DNA from: Marivita sp041725935 | Lineage (GTDB): Bacteria; Pseudomonadota; Alphaproteobacteria; Rhodobacterales; Rhodobacteraceae | Length of the DNA stretch: 64,000 nucleotides | Assembly: GCA_041725935.1 (NCBI GenBank) | Contig: JBGRQD010000002.1 | Location: forward strand, 62,001-126,000 | Reading direction: 5' to 3' | In this document: piece after piece, positions 1 to 8,752 of the stretch | Position numbering within the stretch: the stretch's first letter is position 1 | Layout: every line of letters starts with the position of its first letter | Program-made: the position numbers and the translations under genes | Notes under the pieces: generated by a model | Seen by the model: only the letters and a program-made list of their open reading frames with translations | The model's database searches: none | Told to the model about the DNA's origin: nothing

Positions 1-1017
1 GCCGGGATAGCCTTCTGCCGCCAGCACCACGGTCAGGGCATGGTCATCGGCCCAGTTCACGCGACACTCGGCCAGACGGCCTTCGGCGCAGGCATGCATC
101 AGGTCCACCGCCTGCCCGCCCAGCCGCATCATCAGCACCTGGCATTCCGGATCGCCGAACCGGACATTGTATTCCACCAGCCGGGGCTGGCCGTCTTCGA
201 TCATCAGACCGGCAAAGAGGATGCCCTGAAACGGCGTGCCGCGCCGTGCCATTTCGGCCATTGTCGGCTTGATGATCTGCTCCATGGCCTTTTGCGTGAC
301 CGCATCCGTCATCACCGGCGCGGGCGAATAGGCGCCCATGCCACCGGTGTTGGGGCCGGTGTCGCCTTCGCCCACGCGCTTGTGGTCCTGCGCGGTGCCG
401 ATGGGCAAAACGTCGGTGCCGTCGCACAGCACGAAGAACGACGCTTCCTCGCCGGTCATGAACTCCTCGATCACCACCTCGGTGCCCGCACCGCCGAACG
501 CCCCGCCGAACATGTCGTCGATGGCGGCTTCGGCCTCGGCCACGGTTTCGGCGATGATCACGCCCTTGCCAGCGGCCAGCCCGTCGGCCTTGACCACGAT
601 GGGCGCGCCACGCTCCCGCACAAAGGCCCGCGCGCTGGTCGCGTCGATGAAGTGACCATAAGCAGCGGTGGGGGCGCCCGCCGCGACGCAGATCTCCTTG
701 GTGAAGCTCTTGGAGGCTTCAAGCCTGGCCGCCTCGGCGGACGGGCCGAACACCAAAAGCCCCGCGTCGCGCAGCCTGTCCCCGACCCCGGCGGCCAGGG
801 GCGCTTCGGGGCCGATGATGATGAAATCAATCGAGTTTTCCTCGGCAAAGGTGACCACCGCGCCGCCGTCCTCGATATCGAGCGACGCACATTCCGCGAT
901 CATCGCGATGCCCGCATTGCCGGGCGCCACGATCAGCCTGTCGCATTTGGGGTTCTGCAACGCGGCCCAGGCCAGCGCGTGTTCGCGCCCGCCACTGCCA
1001 AGGATGAGAATGTTCAT
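1..1017 (-). CDS. purD: Phosphoribosylamine-glycine ligase, 3' end missing
   Basis: GAR synthetase couples phosphoribosylamine to glycine with ATP, the second step of purine synthesis. The protein starts MNILILGSGGREHALAWA, the characteristic N-terminal GGREHA motif of PurD, and continues through the ATP-grasp core (VVKADGLAAGKGV, then NTGGMGAYSPAPV and the metal-binding EYNVRFGDPE). About 339 residues are present of the usual roughly 420; the C-terminal part lies beyond base 1. The ATG at 1015-1017 is chosen because it starts directly at the conserved motif. It is divergent from xseA, with 75 bp between them. Identity is certain; only completeness is limited by the window edge. Confidence 0.96.
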   Translation of the reverse strand, partial: MNILILGSGGREHALAWAALQNPKCDRLIVAPGNAGIAMIAECASLDIEDGGAVVTFAEENSIDFIIIGPEAPLAAGVGDRLRDAGLLVFGPSAEAARLEASKSFTKEICVAAGAPTAAYGHFIDATSARAFVRERGAPIVVKADGLAAGKGVIIAETVAEAEAAIDDMFGGAFGGAGTEVVIEEFMTGEEASFFVLCDGTDVLPIGTAQDHKRVGEGDTGPNTGGMGAYSPAPVMTDAVTQKAMEQIIKPTMAEMARRGTPFQGILFAGLMIEDGQPRLVEYNVRFGDPECQVLMMRLGGQAVDLMHACAEGRLAECRVNWADDHALTVVLAAEGYPG

Positions 1018-1092
1018 GGCGCACGCTCCGTCTTCACCTTCGGTTGCGCGCGTTCTAGGGTCGGTCCGACTGAAGCGCAAGCGAGGCGAGCC

Positions 1093-2643
1093 GTGTCCGA
1101 CCTGATCGACGATCCCCGTCCGGGGCAGAACCTGCCGGAATATTCCGTGTCCGAAGTGTCGGGTGCCGTGAAGAAGACGCTGGAGGACCAGTTCGGCCGC
1201 ATCCGCGTGCGCGGCGAGGTGGGGCGCGTGTTCACGGCGCGGTCGGGGCATCTGTATTACGACGTCAAGGATGACCGCTCGGTGCTGGCCTGCACAACGT
1301 GGAAAGGCCAGGTCTCGCAATTGTCCGTGGTGCCAGAGGAAGGGCTCGAAGTGGTCGTCACGGGCCGCATGACGGCATTTGGCGGGCAGTCCAAGTACAA
1401 CCTCAATGTCGATGAAGTCACTGTCGCCGGCGAAGGCGCCTTGATGGCGATGCTGGAGAAGCGCAAGAAGGCGCTGGCCGCCGAAGGCCTGTTCGATCCG
1501 GCGCGCAAGAAGGAATTGCCCTACCTGCCCGACATCATTGGCGTGATCACCTCGCCCTCGGGGGCAGTGATCCGCGACATCCTGCACCGCCTGCGCGACC
1601 GCTTTCCCCGCAAGGTGCTGGTCTGGCCTGTGGCTGTTCAGGGCGCGAATTGCGCACCCGAAGTGGCCCGCGCCATCGCGGGCTTCAACGCGCTGTCCCC
1701 CGGCGGTGCACTTCCCCGGCCCGACCTGCTGATCGTGGCGCGTGGCGGGGGCAGCATTGAAGACCTCTGGGGCTTCAACGAAGAGATCGTGGCCCGCGCG
1801 GCTGCAGCGTCGGAGATCCCGCTGATTTCAGCCGTGGGTCACGAGACCGACACGACCCTGATCGACTTCGTGTCCGACCAGCGTGCGCCGACCCCAACGG
1901 CTGCGGCGGAAATCGCGGTGCCGGTGCGGCTCGACCTGCTGGGTTGGGTCGGGGACCAACAGGCGCGCATGACCCGCGCGGTGTCGCAGCGGATGCAGAC
2001 CCGCGACCAGCGCCTGCGCGATCTGGCCCGCGCCCTGCCCCGGCCCGACAGCCTGCTGTCGGGTCCAGCCCAACGGCTTGACTTGATGTCGGATCGCCTG
2101 CCACGGGCGCTGACACGCTCGGTCGACCTGCGGCGCGGCCGGCTGATCGAGGCGGCGGCCTCGCTACGCCCATCGCTGCTGGCCCGCGCGCTGGCCGAGC
2201 AACGCCGCCGGTTCGACCAGAGCGCCACACGGCTGGCCCCCGGGCTTGCCCGCGTCGTCGACACCAAGCGCGAGGCGCTGGCGCGCCGTGCCGACCGGCT
2301 GTCGGTCAAACCCATCGAGCGCGATCTGGCGGCCAAGCGCGACCGGCTTGAGGCACTGACCCGGCGTCTTTCGGGGGCCGGACGGGCGCAGGTCAAGGAC
2401 TGGCGGTCGCGGCTGACCGCGCTGGACCGGCTGCGCGAAACGCTGGGCTATAAAGAAACGCTCAAGCGCGGCTATGCCGTGGTGCGGGGCGATGGCGCCG
2501 TCGTGACGACACAGAAGGCGGCAAACAAGGCAACCGCGCTGGAGATCGAGTTTGCCGACGGGCGCATGACCGTGGGCGCAGCCGGGTCGAAACCCGCGAC
2601 CAAACCCAAGCCGAAACCGCCACAACAGGGCTCACTGTTCTGA
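1093..2643 (+). CDS. xseA: Exodeoxyribonuclease VII large subunit
   Basis: XseA is the catalytic subunit of ExoVII, which degrades single-stranded DNA into oligonucleotides in mismatch repair and recombination; the small subunit XseB is not in this window. The 516-residue product has an N-terminal OB-fold (residues about 15-110, with GEVGRVFTARSGHLYYDVKD), the central nuclease domain (VITSPSGAVIRDI, RGGGSIEDLWGFNEE, SAVGHETD) and an Arg-rich helical C-terminal region. The frame stays open far upstream across antisense purD, but the GTG at 1093 is the sensible start because the next conserved residues (LPEYSVSEVSGAVK) follow closely. The C-terminal Lys/Pro tail is typical of the group. Confidence 0.95.
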   Translation: MSDLIDDPRPGQNLPEYSVSEVSGAVKKTLEDQFGRIRVRGEVGRVFTARSGHLYYDVKDDRSVLACTTWKGQVSQLSVVPEEGLEVVVTGRMTAFGGQSKYNLNVDEVTVAGEGALMAMLEKRKKALAAEGLFDPARKKELPYLPDIIGVITSPSGAVIRDILHRLRDRFPRKVLVWPVAVQGANCAPEVARAIAGFNALSPGGALPRPDLLIVARGGGSIEDLWGFNEEIVARAAAASEIPLISAVGHETDTTLIDFVSDQRAPTPTAAAEIAVPVRLDLLGWVGDQQARMTRAVSQRMQTRDQRLRDLARALPRPDSLLSGPAQRLDLMSDRLPRALTRSVDLRRGRLIEAAASLRPSLLARALAEQRRRFDQSATRLAPGLARVVDTKREALARRADRLSVKPIERDLAAKRDRLEALTRRLSGAGRAQVKDWRSRLTALDRLRETLGYKETLKRGYAVVRGDGAVVTTQKAANKATALEIEFADGRMTVGAAGSKPATKPKPKPPQQGSLF

Positions 2644-2739
2644 GATCGGCCATGTTTCAAGCCGCGTTCCGAGACACCGTTCCATGCGCGACCGGTTTGA
2701 CCCTTTGCTTTCCGGCGATGCCGCTCTAATCCTCTGTCC

Positions 2740-3552
2740 ATGAGAACACTTTTTCTGGGCGACATCATGGGCCGCGCGGGGCGTGCCGCGATCACCGACC
2801 GGTTGCGCGGCCTGCGCGAGCGGCTCAAGGTCGATTTCTGCGTGGTGAACGGCGAAAACGCCTCGAGCGGCGTCGGCCTGTCCGGTGAACATGCCAAGGC
2901 GCTGCTGGATGCGGGCGTCGATTGCCTGACGCTGGGCGATCATGCCTTCGACCAGAAGGACATGCTGGCCTTCATCGAAACCGAGTCGCGTATCCTGCGC
3001 CCGCTGAACTTTGCCAAGGTCGCCCCCGGTCGGGGTCACCGCCTTTTCACCGATGCGCGGGGGCGCAAGATCCTCGTGCTTCAGGTACTTGGACAGGTGT
3101 TCATGAAACGCGCCTTCGACGATCCCTTTTCGGCGGTCGATGCCGTGCTGCGGGCGCACCCCTTGGGCGGTCAGGCGCAGATGATCCTCGTGGACATGCA
3201 TTGCGAGGCGACCTCGGAAAAGATGGGCATGGGTCATTTCTGCGATGGCCGCGCCAGCCTTGTCGTGGGCACCCACACCCATGTGCCCACCGGCGATGCG
3301 CAGATCCTGCCCGGTGGCACCGGCTACCTGACCGATGCCGGCATGTGCGGCGACTACAATTCGGTGATCGGCATGGACAAGGCCGAGCCGATGCGCCGCT
3401 TCGTGACGGGCATGAGCAAGGGTCGGTTCCAGCCCGCACTGGGCGAGGCCACGCTATCGGGTGTGCTGGTCGAAACCGACGACCGCACCGGCAAGGCAAC
3501 CGCCATCCACATGATCCGGGATGGCGGGCGGCTTCAGGCAAGCGCCCCGTGA
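2740..3552 (+). CDS. YmdB-family metallophosphoesterase (TIGR00282 type)
   Basis: This 270-residue protein matches the bacterial YmdB family of calcineurin-like phosphoesterases, reported to hydrolyse 2',3'-cyclic nucleotides and to influence RNA turnover and biofilm decisions. Visible metal-site motifs are LGDIMGR at the N-terminus, NGENAS near residue 40, TLGDHAFDQ near 65, DMHCEATSEK near 150 and GTHTHVPT near 180; all expected His, Asp and Asn ligands appear to be present. It has no signal peptide, so it should be cytoplasmic. It follows xseA after 96 bp in which I see no further signal, and is 10 bp ahead of the EamA gene. The physiological substrate is not readable from sequence. Confidence 0.9.
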   Translation: MRTLFLGDIMGRAGRAAITDRLRGLRERLKVDFCVVNGENASSGVGLSGEHAKALLDAGVDCLTLGDHAFDQKDMLAFIETESRILRPLNFAKVAPGRGHRLFTDARGRKILVLQVLGQVFMKRAFDDPFSAVDAVLRAHPLGGQAQMILVDMHCEATSEKMGMGHFCDGRASLVVGTHTHVPTGDAQILPGGTGYLTDAGMCGDYNSVIGMDKAEPMRRFVTGMSKGRFQPALGEATLSGVLVETDDRTGKATAIHMIRDGGRLQASAP

Positions 3553-3562
3553 AAGCCACGAC

Positions 3563-4486
3563 ATGACACGCGCCCTGCCGCTGATCGTGCTGATCCTCGC
3601 GGGGGCGGCCTGGGGCGCGACGCAGCCACTGGCCAAGACCATCGTAAGCGAGGGCTACCGGCATTTCGGCATCCTGTTCTGGCAGATGGGCCTGGGTGCG
3701 GCTGTTCTTGGTCTGATCTGCGTGCTGCGCGGAACGCGCCTGCGCTTTGGTAAGCGCGACCTGGTGCTGTACCTTGTACTGGCACTGATCGGATCGGTCC
3801 TGCCCGGCATCGCGTCCTATTCGGCGGCGATCCACCTGCCCTCGGGCGTGCTGTCGATCTTGCTCAGTTCGATCCCCATGCTGGCCTTTCCCATCGCGCT
3901 GGCCTTCGGGCTGGAGCGGTTCCGCTGGCGCAGGCTGGCAGGGCTCAGCCTTGGCTTTGCTGGGATCTGCCTGCTGATCCTGCCAGACGCCAGCCTGCCC
4001 GCCTCGGTGCCGGTGATCTGGGTCTTTGTCGCCCTGATCTCGTCACTGTTCTATGCGCTGGAAAGCAACGTGGTCGCACGCTGGGGCCTGAACGGGCTGG
4101 ATCCGGTGCAGGTGCTCTGCGGTGCATCTTTGGTGGGCACGGCGATCACTCTACCGCTTGCGGTCCTGACCGGCCAGTTCATCGACCCGCGCGGGCCGTG
4201 GGGCGCGCCCGACTTTGCCATCATCGCCTCGGCGCTGGTCCATGCGGCGGCCTATGTCGCCTATGTCTGGCTGGTGGGGCGCGCGGGCGCGGTGTTCACC
4301 GTACAGGTCAGCTATTTCGTGACGCTGTTCGGCGTGACCTGGGCCATGCTGTTTCTGGGCGAGACCTATTCGCCCTATTTCTGGGCGGCGCTGGCGGTGA
4401 TGCTGGCCGGGCTGGCGCTGGTGCAGCCGCGCCCCAAGGCGGCCCTTGTCCCGCCACTTCAACCCGATCAGAGTGAGGCAGCCTGA
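3563..4486 (+). CDS. EamA/DMT-superfamily transporter
   Basis: The 307-residue integral membrane protein has ten hydrophobic segments and the two EamA repeats typical of drug/metabolite transporters, with the early signature GAAWGATQPLAK and the second repeat around residues 160-295. Such proteins usually export amino acids, bases or other small metabolites, but the substrate is unassigned. The ATG at 3563 is preferred over in-frame codons further upstream because those overlap the preceding phosphodiesterase and add hydrophilic sequence ahead of the first membrane span. The gene is tightly spaced between its neighbours and is probably cotranscribed with them. Confidence 0.88.
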   Translation: MTRALPLIVLILAGAAWGATQPLAKTIVSEGYRHFGILFWQMGLGAAVLGLICVLRGTRLRFGKRDLVLYLVLALIGSVLPGIASYSAAIHLPSGVLSILLSSIPMLAFPIALAFGLERFRWRRLAGLSLGFAGICLLILPDASLPASVPVIWVFVALISSLFYALESNVVARWGLNGLDPVQVLCGASLVGTAITLPLAVLTGQFIDPRGPWGAPDFAIIASALVHAAAYVAYVWLVGRAGAVFTVQVSYFVTLFGVTWAMLFLGETYSPYFWAALAVMLAGLALVQPRPKAALVPPLQPDQSEAA

Positions 4487-4504
4487 CATGAAGGACGCAC
4501 CAAA

Positions 4505-6289
4505 GTGCTCACCGCGCTGATCGACCTCGACCAGACATCGCAGGCCCTGCTGGCCCTTGGCACCGTTGTGGTGATGTTCGCGCTTTTCGTGCGCGAAACC
4601 TACCCGACCGAGGTGGTGGCCATCGGCGGCGTGGCGTTCCTGCTGGCGACCGGCGTTCTGCCCTATGGCGACGCGCTGGCGGTCCTGTCGAACCCCGCGC
4701 CCTGGACCATCGCGGCGATGTTTCTGGTCATGGGGGCGCTGGTGCGCACCGGGGCGCTGGCTGCCTTCACCACCGCTGCGCAATCGGCGGTCGAGAAACG
4801 TCCAAAGCGCGCCATGGCGGGCATTCTGGGTGTCGTCATCGTCGCTTCGGCCTTCATGAACAACACACCCGTGGTGGTGGTGATGCTGCCGCTCTTCGTG
4901 CAGCTCTCCAAAACGCTGGGGCTTGCCCCGTCGAAACTGCTCATCCCCCTCAGCTATGCGGCGATCCTCGGCGGTACCCTGACCCTGATCGGCACCTCGA
5001 CCAACCTGCTGGTCGATGGCGTGGCCCGCGCGCAGGGGCTGGAGCCGTTCTCGATCTTCGAGGTCACGCCGCTGGCGGTGGTCCTGATCGCCTGGGGCAT
5101 GTTCTACCTTTGGGTGTTCGGACGGTTCCTGTTGCCGGACCGGACCAGCATGGCAGGCATGCTGTCGGACAGGTCAAAGATGAAGTTCTTCACCGAGGCG
5201 GTGATCCCCCCGGACAGCAACCTGATCGGGCGCGAGGTGCAGGGCGTGCAATTGTTCAAACGCGACGGGGTGCGCCTGATCGACGTGGTGCGCGGCGATG
5301 CCTCGCTGCGGCGCGACCTGTCGGGGGTGACCCTGCAGGTGGGCGACCGCGTGGTGCTGCGGACCCAGATGACCGAGCTTCTGAGCCTGCAGCGCAACAA
5401 GGAACTGCGCCGGGTCGATCAGGTCTCGGCGGTGGAAACCACCACGGTCGAAGTGCTGATCACGCCGGTCTGCAAGATGGTGGGCCGTCGCCTTGGCGCG
5501 ATGCGGCTGCGGCGGCGCTACGGGGTCTATCCGTTGGCGGTGCACCGTCGGAACCAGAATATCGGGCTGCAACTGGACGAACTGGTGGTGCGCGTGGGCG
5601 ACACGCTGCTGCTCGAAGGCGCGCCCGAAGACATTCAGCGCATGGCGGACGAACTGAACCTCGTGGACGTGGCCAAACCTTCGGCCCGCGCCTACCGCCG
5701 CAGCCATGCCCCCATCGCAATTGCTGCGCTGGCGGGGCTGGTGGTTCTGGCGGCCTTGGGTGTCGCACCGATCCTCGCGCTGGCGATCATCGCAGTGGCG
5801 GTGGTGCTGCTGACGAAATGCGTCGATTCCGACGAGGCGTTTTCCTTTGTCGAAGGCCAGCTTCTGGCACTGATCTTTGCCATGCTGGCCATCGGTGCCG
5901 CGCTCGAGGCGTCGGGCGCGGTGACGCTGATCGTCGAGGGGATTGCCCCCTACCTGATGAACCTGCCGCCCTGGGCCATTGTCTGGCTGATCTACCTCAT
6001 GACCAGCGTGCTGACCGAACTGGTCAGCAACAACGCGGTGGCGGTTGTGGTGACGCCGATCGCCATCGGCCTTGCGCAGACCATGGGCTTCGACCCCAGA
6101 CCACTTGTGGTTGCGGTGATGATCGCGGCCTCCTGCGCCTTTGCCACACCCATCGGCTACCAGACCAACACGCTGGTCTACGGTCCGGGCGGATACGCGT
6201 TTTCGGATTTCCTCAAGGTCGGCGTGCCGCTGAACCTGACCGTGGGCATGCTGGCCTCGGCGCTGATCCCGCTGATCTGGCCACTCTAG
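4505..6289 (+). CDS. SLC13-family permease with two RCK_C (TrkA-C) domains
   Basis: This 594-residue transporter has an N-terminal bundle of membrane segments (about 1-215), a cytoplasmic insert with two TrkA-C/RCK_C domains (about 225-400; each contains a GREVQGVQLFKRDGVRLID-like or GRRLGAMRLRRRYGVYPLA-like pattern), then a second membrane bundle. NNTPVVVVMLP and NNAVAVVVTPIAI are the paired SNT/NN-P hairpin motifs of the divalent-anion:Na+ symporter/ArsB-NhaD superfamily. Members carry sulfate, dicarboxylates or related anions; the substrate here is unknown. Initiation is at GTG (4505) after a GAAGGA-like ribosome site; the ATG at 4488 is out of frame. It converges on the amidotransferase gene through a paired palindrome. 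Confidence 0.9.
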   Translation: MLTALIDLDQTSQALLALGTVVVMFALFVRETYPTEVVAIGGVAFLLATGVLPYGDALAVLSNPAPWTIAAMFLVMGALVRTGALAAFTTAAQSAVEKRPKRAMAGILGVVIVASAFMNNTPVVVVMLPLFVQLSKTLGLAPSKLLIPLSYAAILGGTLTLIGTSTNLLVDGVARAQGLEPFSIFEVTPLAVVLIAWGMFYLWVFGRFLLPDRTSMAGMLSDRSKMKFFTEAVIPPDSNLIGREVQGVQLFKRDGVRLIDVVRGDASLRRDLSGVTLQVGDRVVLRTQMTELLSLQRNKELRRVDQVSAVETTTVEVLITPVCKMVGRRLGAMRLRRRYGVYPLAVHRRNQNIGLQLDELVVRVGDTLLLEGAPEDIQRMADELNLVDVAKPSARAYRRSHAPIAIAALAGLVVLAALGVAPILALAIIAVAVVLLTKCVDSDEAFSFVEGQLLALIFAMLAIGAALEASGAVTLIVEGIAPYLMNLPPWAIVWLIYLMTSVLTELVSNNAVAVVVTPIAIGLAQTMGFDPRPLVVAVMIAASCAFATPIGYQTNTLVYGPGGYAFSDFLKVGVPLNLTVGMLASALIPLIWPL

Positions 6290-6294
6290 GCGCG

Positions 6295-6335
6295 CCGATG
6301 CGTCGACGCATCGGGCGTTTCCGTCGACGGAAACG
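6295..6335. repeat. Two adjacent perfect 20-bp palindromes (TCGA centre), likely bidirectional terminator
   Basis: Bases 6295-6314 form a perfect 20-bp palindrome (CCGATGCGTC and its complement) and 6316-6335 form a second one (CGTTTCCGTC and its complement), separated by one base. Together they fill almost the whole 46-bp gap between two convergent stop codons. Neither strand carries a clear U-tract. The same two half-site sequences recur near 12.4 kb, also at a convergent junction. A role as bidirectional transcription stop or as a protein-binding repeat is inferred from position only. Confidence 0.75.
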
Positions 6336-7073
6336 TCACCCGCCGTAGCGCGCCACGAACCGGCGCAGGATCTCCACCGGCACGGTCACGTCGCTTGCGT
6401 GGCACATGGCGATCAGGTCATCCGCTTCGTCGGGCTCGAAATATCCCTTGTGGCGGTAGATGCGGATGCGCGCTTCGAACACGCCCGCATCGGCCTCCGG
6501 ATGGAACTGCGTCGCATAGACGTTCTGGCCGTAGCGGATCATCTGAAACGGGCACGGGTCCGACGCCAGCAGATGCACGCAGCCCGAAGGCAGATCCTGC
6601 ACCGCTTCCTTGTGACCGACAAAGGCATCGAACGCCCGCGGCAGACCGGCCACCAGCGGATCATCCGCGCCGTCTGCGGTCACCCGGCAGGTCACCGGCC
6701 CCACCGGCTCGCCATAACGGCGCTTGGACACCTCGGCCCCCAGATGATGGCCCAGAATGCCGATGCCGTAGCAGCACCCCATGAAGGGCAGATCACGGCC
6801 CGTGATCTCGGGCATGAGCGACAGGATATCCGCCTCGATCCGCGCCTCCACCGGGTCCTTGCCCGCCGGATCGTCCGACACGCAGCCCGGCCCGCCCCCG
6901 ACGATCACCCCTGCATACGCGTCAAGCTGCAGGTCCTCCGGCAGCGGCGCGCGGTCCAGACAGATGCGGTGCACGCGGTCCTTGGACAGCCCGCCCTTGG
7001 ACAGGAACGCGGCGAACTCGCCATCGCTGGCCTCGGCCTCGGGGCGCAACTGCAGGATCAGGAACGGTTTCAT
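6336..7073 (-). CDS. Class I glutamine amidotransferase-like protein (GMP synthase-like domain)
   Basis: The 245-residue protein is a stand-alone class I glutamine amidotransferase domain. The nucleophile elbow reads GCCYGIG (catalytic Cys101), and the catalytic His lies in QFHPEAD, with a GGGPG oxyanion-type loop near residue 60. Stand-alone members of this group include putative gamma-glutamyl hydrolases and uncharacterised GuaA-like proteins; no synthetase partner is adjacent. The Met codon at 7071-7073 is chosen because upstream codons would run across the divergent yebC leader. It faces the SLC13 gene convergently, with its stop immediately beside the palindrome pair. Function beyond glutamine-type hydrolysis is not assigned. 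Confidence 0.85.
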   Translation of the reverse strand: MKPFLILQLRPEAEASDGEFAAFLSKGGLSKDRVHRICLDRAPLPEDLQLDAYAGVIVGGGPGCVSDDPAGKDPVEARIEADILSLMPEITGRDLPFMGCCYGIGILGHHLGAEVSKRRYGEPVGPVTCRVTADGADDPLVAGLPRAFDAFVGHKEAVQDLPSGCVHLLASDPCPFQMIRYGQNVYATQFHPEADAGVFEARIRIYRHKGYFEPDEADDLIAMCHASDVTVPVEILRRFVARYGG

Positions 7074-7194
7074 CCCGGTGTCATATCCAAAGCGCCCCGG
7101 CGCGCAAAGCACGAAAACGCAACTTGCTCCCAACCCCACCTCTGCGCTAAAGACCCGCGAAACTTTCGACATCCGAACATCAAGGACAGGTACA

Positions 7195-7935
7195 ATGGCC
7201 GGCCATTCCAAATGGGCAAACATCCAGCACCGCAAGGGCCGTCAGGACAAGATGCGCGCCAAGCTGTTTTCAAAGTTCTCCAAGGAAATCACCGTCGCCG
7301 CCAAGATGGGTGACCCCGATCCGGACAAGAACCCGCGCCTGCGCCTGGCGATCAAGGAAGCCAAGTCCAACTCCATGCCCAAGGACAACATCGAACGCGC
7401 CATCAAGAAGGCGTCGGGCGGCGAGGGCGAGGATTACGAGGAAATCCGCTACGAAGGCTATGGCCCGGGTGGCGTCGCGGTGATCGTCGAGGCGATGACC
7501 GACAACCGCAACCGCACGGCATCGAACGTGCGCTCCACCTTTACCAAGGCGGGCGGCAACCTAGGCGAGACCGGCTCGGTCGGGTTCATGTTCGACCGCA
7601 AGGGCGAAATCACCTATCCCGCGAGCGTGGGCGATGCCGACACGGTGATGATGGCCGCGATCGAAGCCGGCGCCGAGGATGTGGAAACCACCGAAGACGG
7701 CCACGTGATCTGGTGCGCCGACACCGACCTGAACGATGTCGCAACCGCGCTCGAGGCCGAACTGGGCGAGTCTGACTCGACCAAGCTGGTCTGGAAACCC
7801 ACCACCACAACCGAGCTTGATCTCGACGGCATGACCTCGCTGATGAAGCTGATCGACGCGCTGGAAGATGACGACGACGTGCAGCGCGTCACGGCCAATT
7901 TCGAAGCCAGCGACGAGGTCATGTCGCAGCTGTGA
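7195..7935 (+). CDS. YebC/PmpR-family protein
   Basis: The 246-residue protein begins MAGHSKWANIQHRKG, the invariant YebC start, and has the family pattern throughout (KNPRLRLAIKEAKSNSMPKDNIERAIKK; GYGPGGVAVIVEAMTDNRNRT; GAEDVE). YebC proteins were described as transcriptional regulators (PmpR), and some members are now known to act on ribosomes to relieve stalling; which applies here is not visible. Length is normal for the family. The long open frame upstream of 7195 is antisense to the amidotransferase gene and is not coding. In many alphaproteobacteria yebC neighbours ruvC, which is absent here. Confidence 0.95.
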   Translation: MAGHSKWANIQHRKGRQDKMRAKLFSKFSKEITVAAKMGDPDPDKNPRLRLAIKEAKSNSMPKDNIERAIKKASGGEGEDYEEIRYEGYGPGGVAVIVEAMTDNRNRTASNVRSTFTKAGGNLGETGSVGFMFDRKGEITYPASVGDADTVMMAAIEAGAEDVETTEDGHVIWCADTDLNDVATALEAELGESDSTKLVWKPTTTTELDLDGMTSLMKLIDALEDDDDVQRVTANFEASDEVMSQL

Positions 7936-7942
7936 CGTTTGC

Positions 7943-8008
7943 GCCAAGGGCGGTCGACCGTCCTTGGCTGCAGTTTCGAAACTGCAGGACGCGCCTTCGA
8001 CGGCGCGT
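7943..8008. repeat. Three tandem palindromes filling a convergent junction
   Basis: Three consecutive palindromes occupy the gap between yebC and the next minus-strand gene. 7943-7968 is a 26-nt palindrome with one G-T pair and a GGTCGACC core. 7968-7987 is a perfect 20-bp palindrome (CTGCAGTTTC and complement). 7989-8008 is a 20-nt palindrome (ACGCGCC arms) with one mismatch and a TTCGA centre. The units share length and a central TCGA/TTCGAA, like those at 6295-6335 and 12363-12401, but their arm sequences differ. No U-tract follows on either strand. I infer a bidirectional stop or binding array. Confidence 0.75.
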
Positions 8009-8013
8009 TCCGC

Positions 8014-8751
8014 TCAACACCCCAGCGCGCGCTCCAGGGCTTCGGCGCTGTAGGGCCCCAGCCCCCGCCGTGCGAGCGAGGTGCCATCGAACCGCACCGC
8101 CACAACCTCGGACCAGCCGCCATCCGCCAGCACCATCTCCGGCCCCTGCCCGCAATCGCGCAGGCCGCCCGCGATGTAATCCCAGCCGATGCGGTGATTG
8201 CTCAGATCGTCGAGCGAGGCCACTTCGGTCATCCGCCCGCGACCGTCCGCCAGCGGCGCATAACGCCAGACCCGCAGCACCTTGGCCAGATGGGGCCGGT
8301 CCACATAGGCCAGCTCCACGGTGCCATCGCCATCCAGATCGGCGATCGCCACCGGGGCCAGCCAGCGGAACCGCGTGCCGATATGCGGCGTCGCCGCCAC
8401 CTGCACCAATGCCCCGTCCACGAGACCCCAGACCGCCAGCCGCGCGCCCTGGGTCTCGTGGCTTTCGATGGTCACCACTTCGGGTGCCACATCGCCGTCC
8501 ACATCGACCACGCGCGGTTCGAGGTCTTCGAACACAATGTCCTGCGCCCAGCGCACCGCGATCTCGCGCCCGTCGCTCAGCCGCACCGCCAGCGTGTCAT
8601 ACTCGATGTCATCGCCAAGGACATTGTGGGGATAGCGCGTGGTCGGCCCGTCATACCGCGCGGAAACGATCTCCTGTGCCGCAGCAACGCCGCACAGGGC
8701 CAGCGACAGAACCACGGAACAGGTCCAAGTGCCGGTTGGCACCCGGCCCAT
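8014..8751 (-). CDS. Secreted protein with FG-GAP/VCBS-like repeats
   Basis: The 245-residue product has a typical Sec signal peptide (hydrophobic stretch then GVAAAQ, probable cleavage after residue 25) and should be periplasmic. The mature part contains calcium-site-like beta-propeller blades of the FG-GAP/VCBS kind, for example VVDVDGDVAPEVV and AIADLDGDGTVELAYVD, followed by a WDYIAGG blade. Its role is unknown; homologues are usually annotated as hypothetical or VCBS-repeat proteins. The start at 8751 is one base beyond the ferredoxin stop, so both genes are probably on one transcript, but no functional link to the ferredoxin is evident. Confidence 0.72.
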   Translation of the reverse strand: MGRVPTGTWTCSVVLSLALCGVAAAQEIVSARYDGPTTRYPHNVLGDDIEYDTLAVRLSDGREIAVRWAQDIVFEDLEPRVVDVDGDVAPEVVTIESHETQGARLAVWGLVDGALVQVAATPHIGTRFRWLAPVAIADLDGDGTVELAYVDRPHLAKVLRVWRYAPLADGRGRMTEVASLDDLSNHRIGWDYIAGGLRDCGQGPEMVLADGGWSEVVAVRFDGTSLARRGLGPYSAEALERALGC

Positions 8752-8752
8752 C

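Noticed and set aside
40..1092. Plus-strand open frame extending xseA upstream
   Set aside because: It is the antisense of purD; xseA homology begins after GTG 1093.
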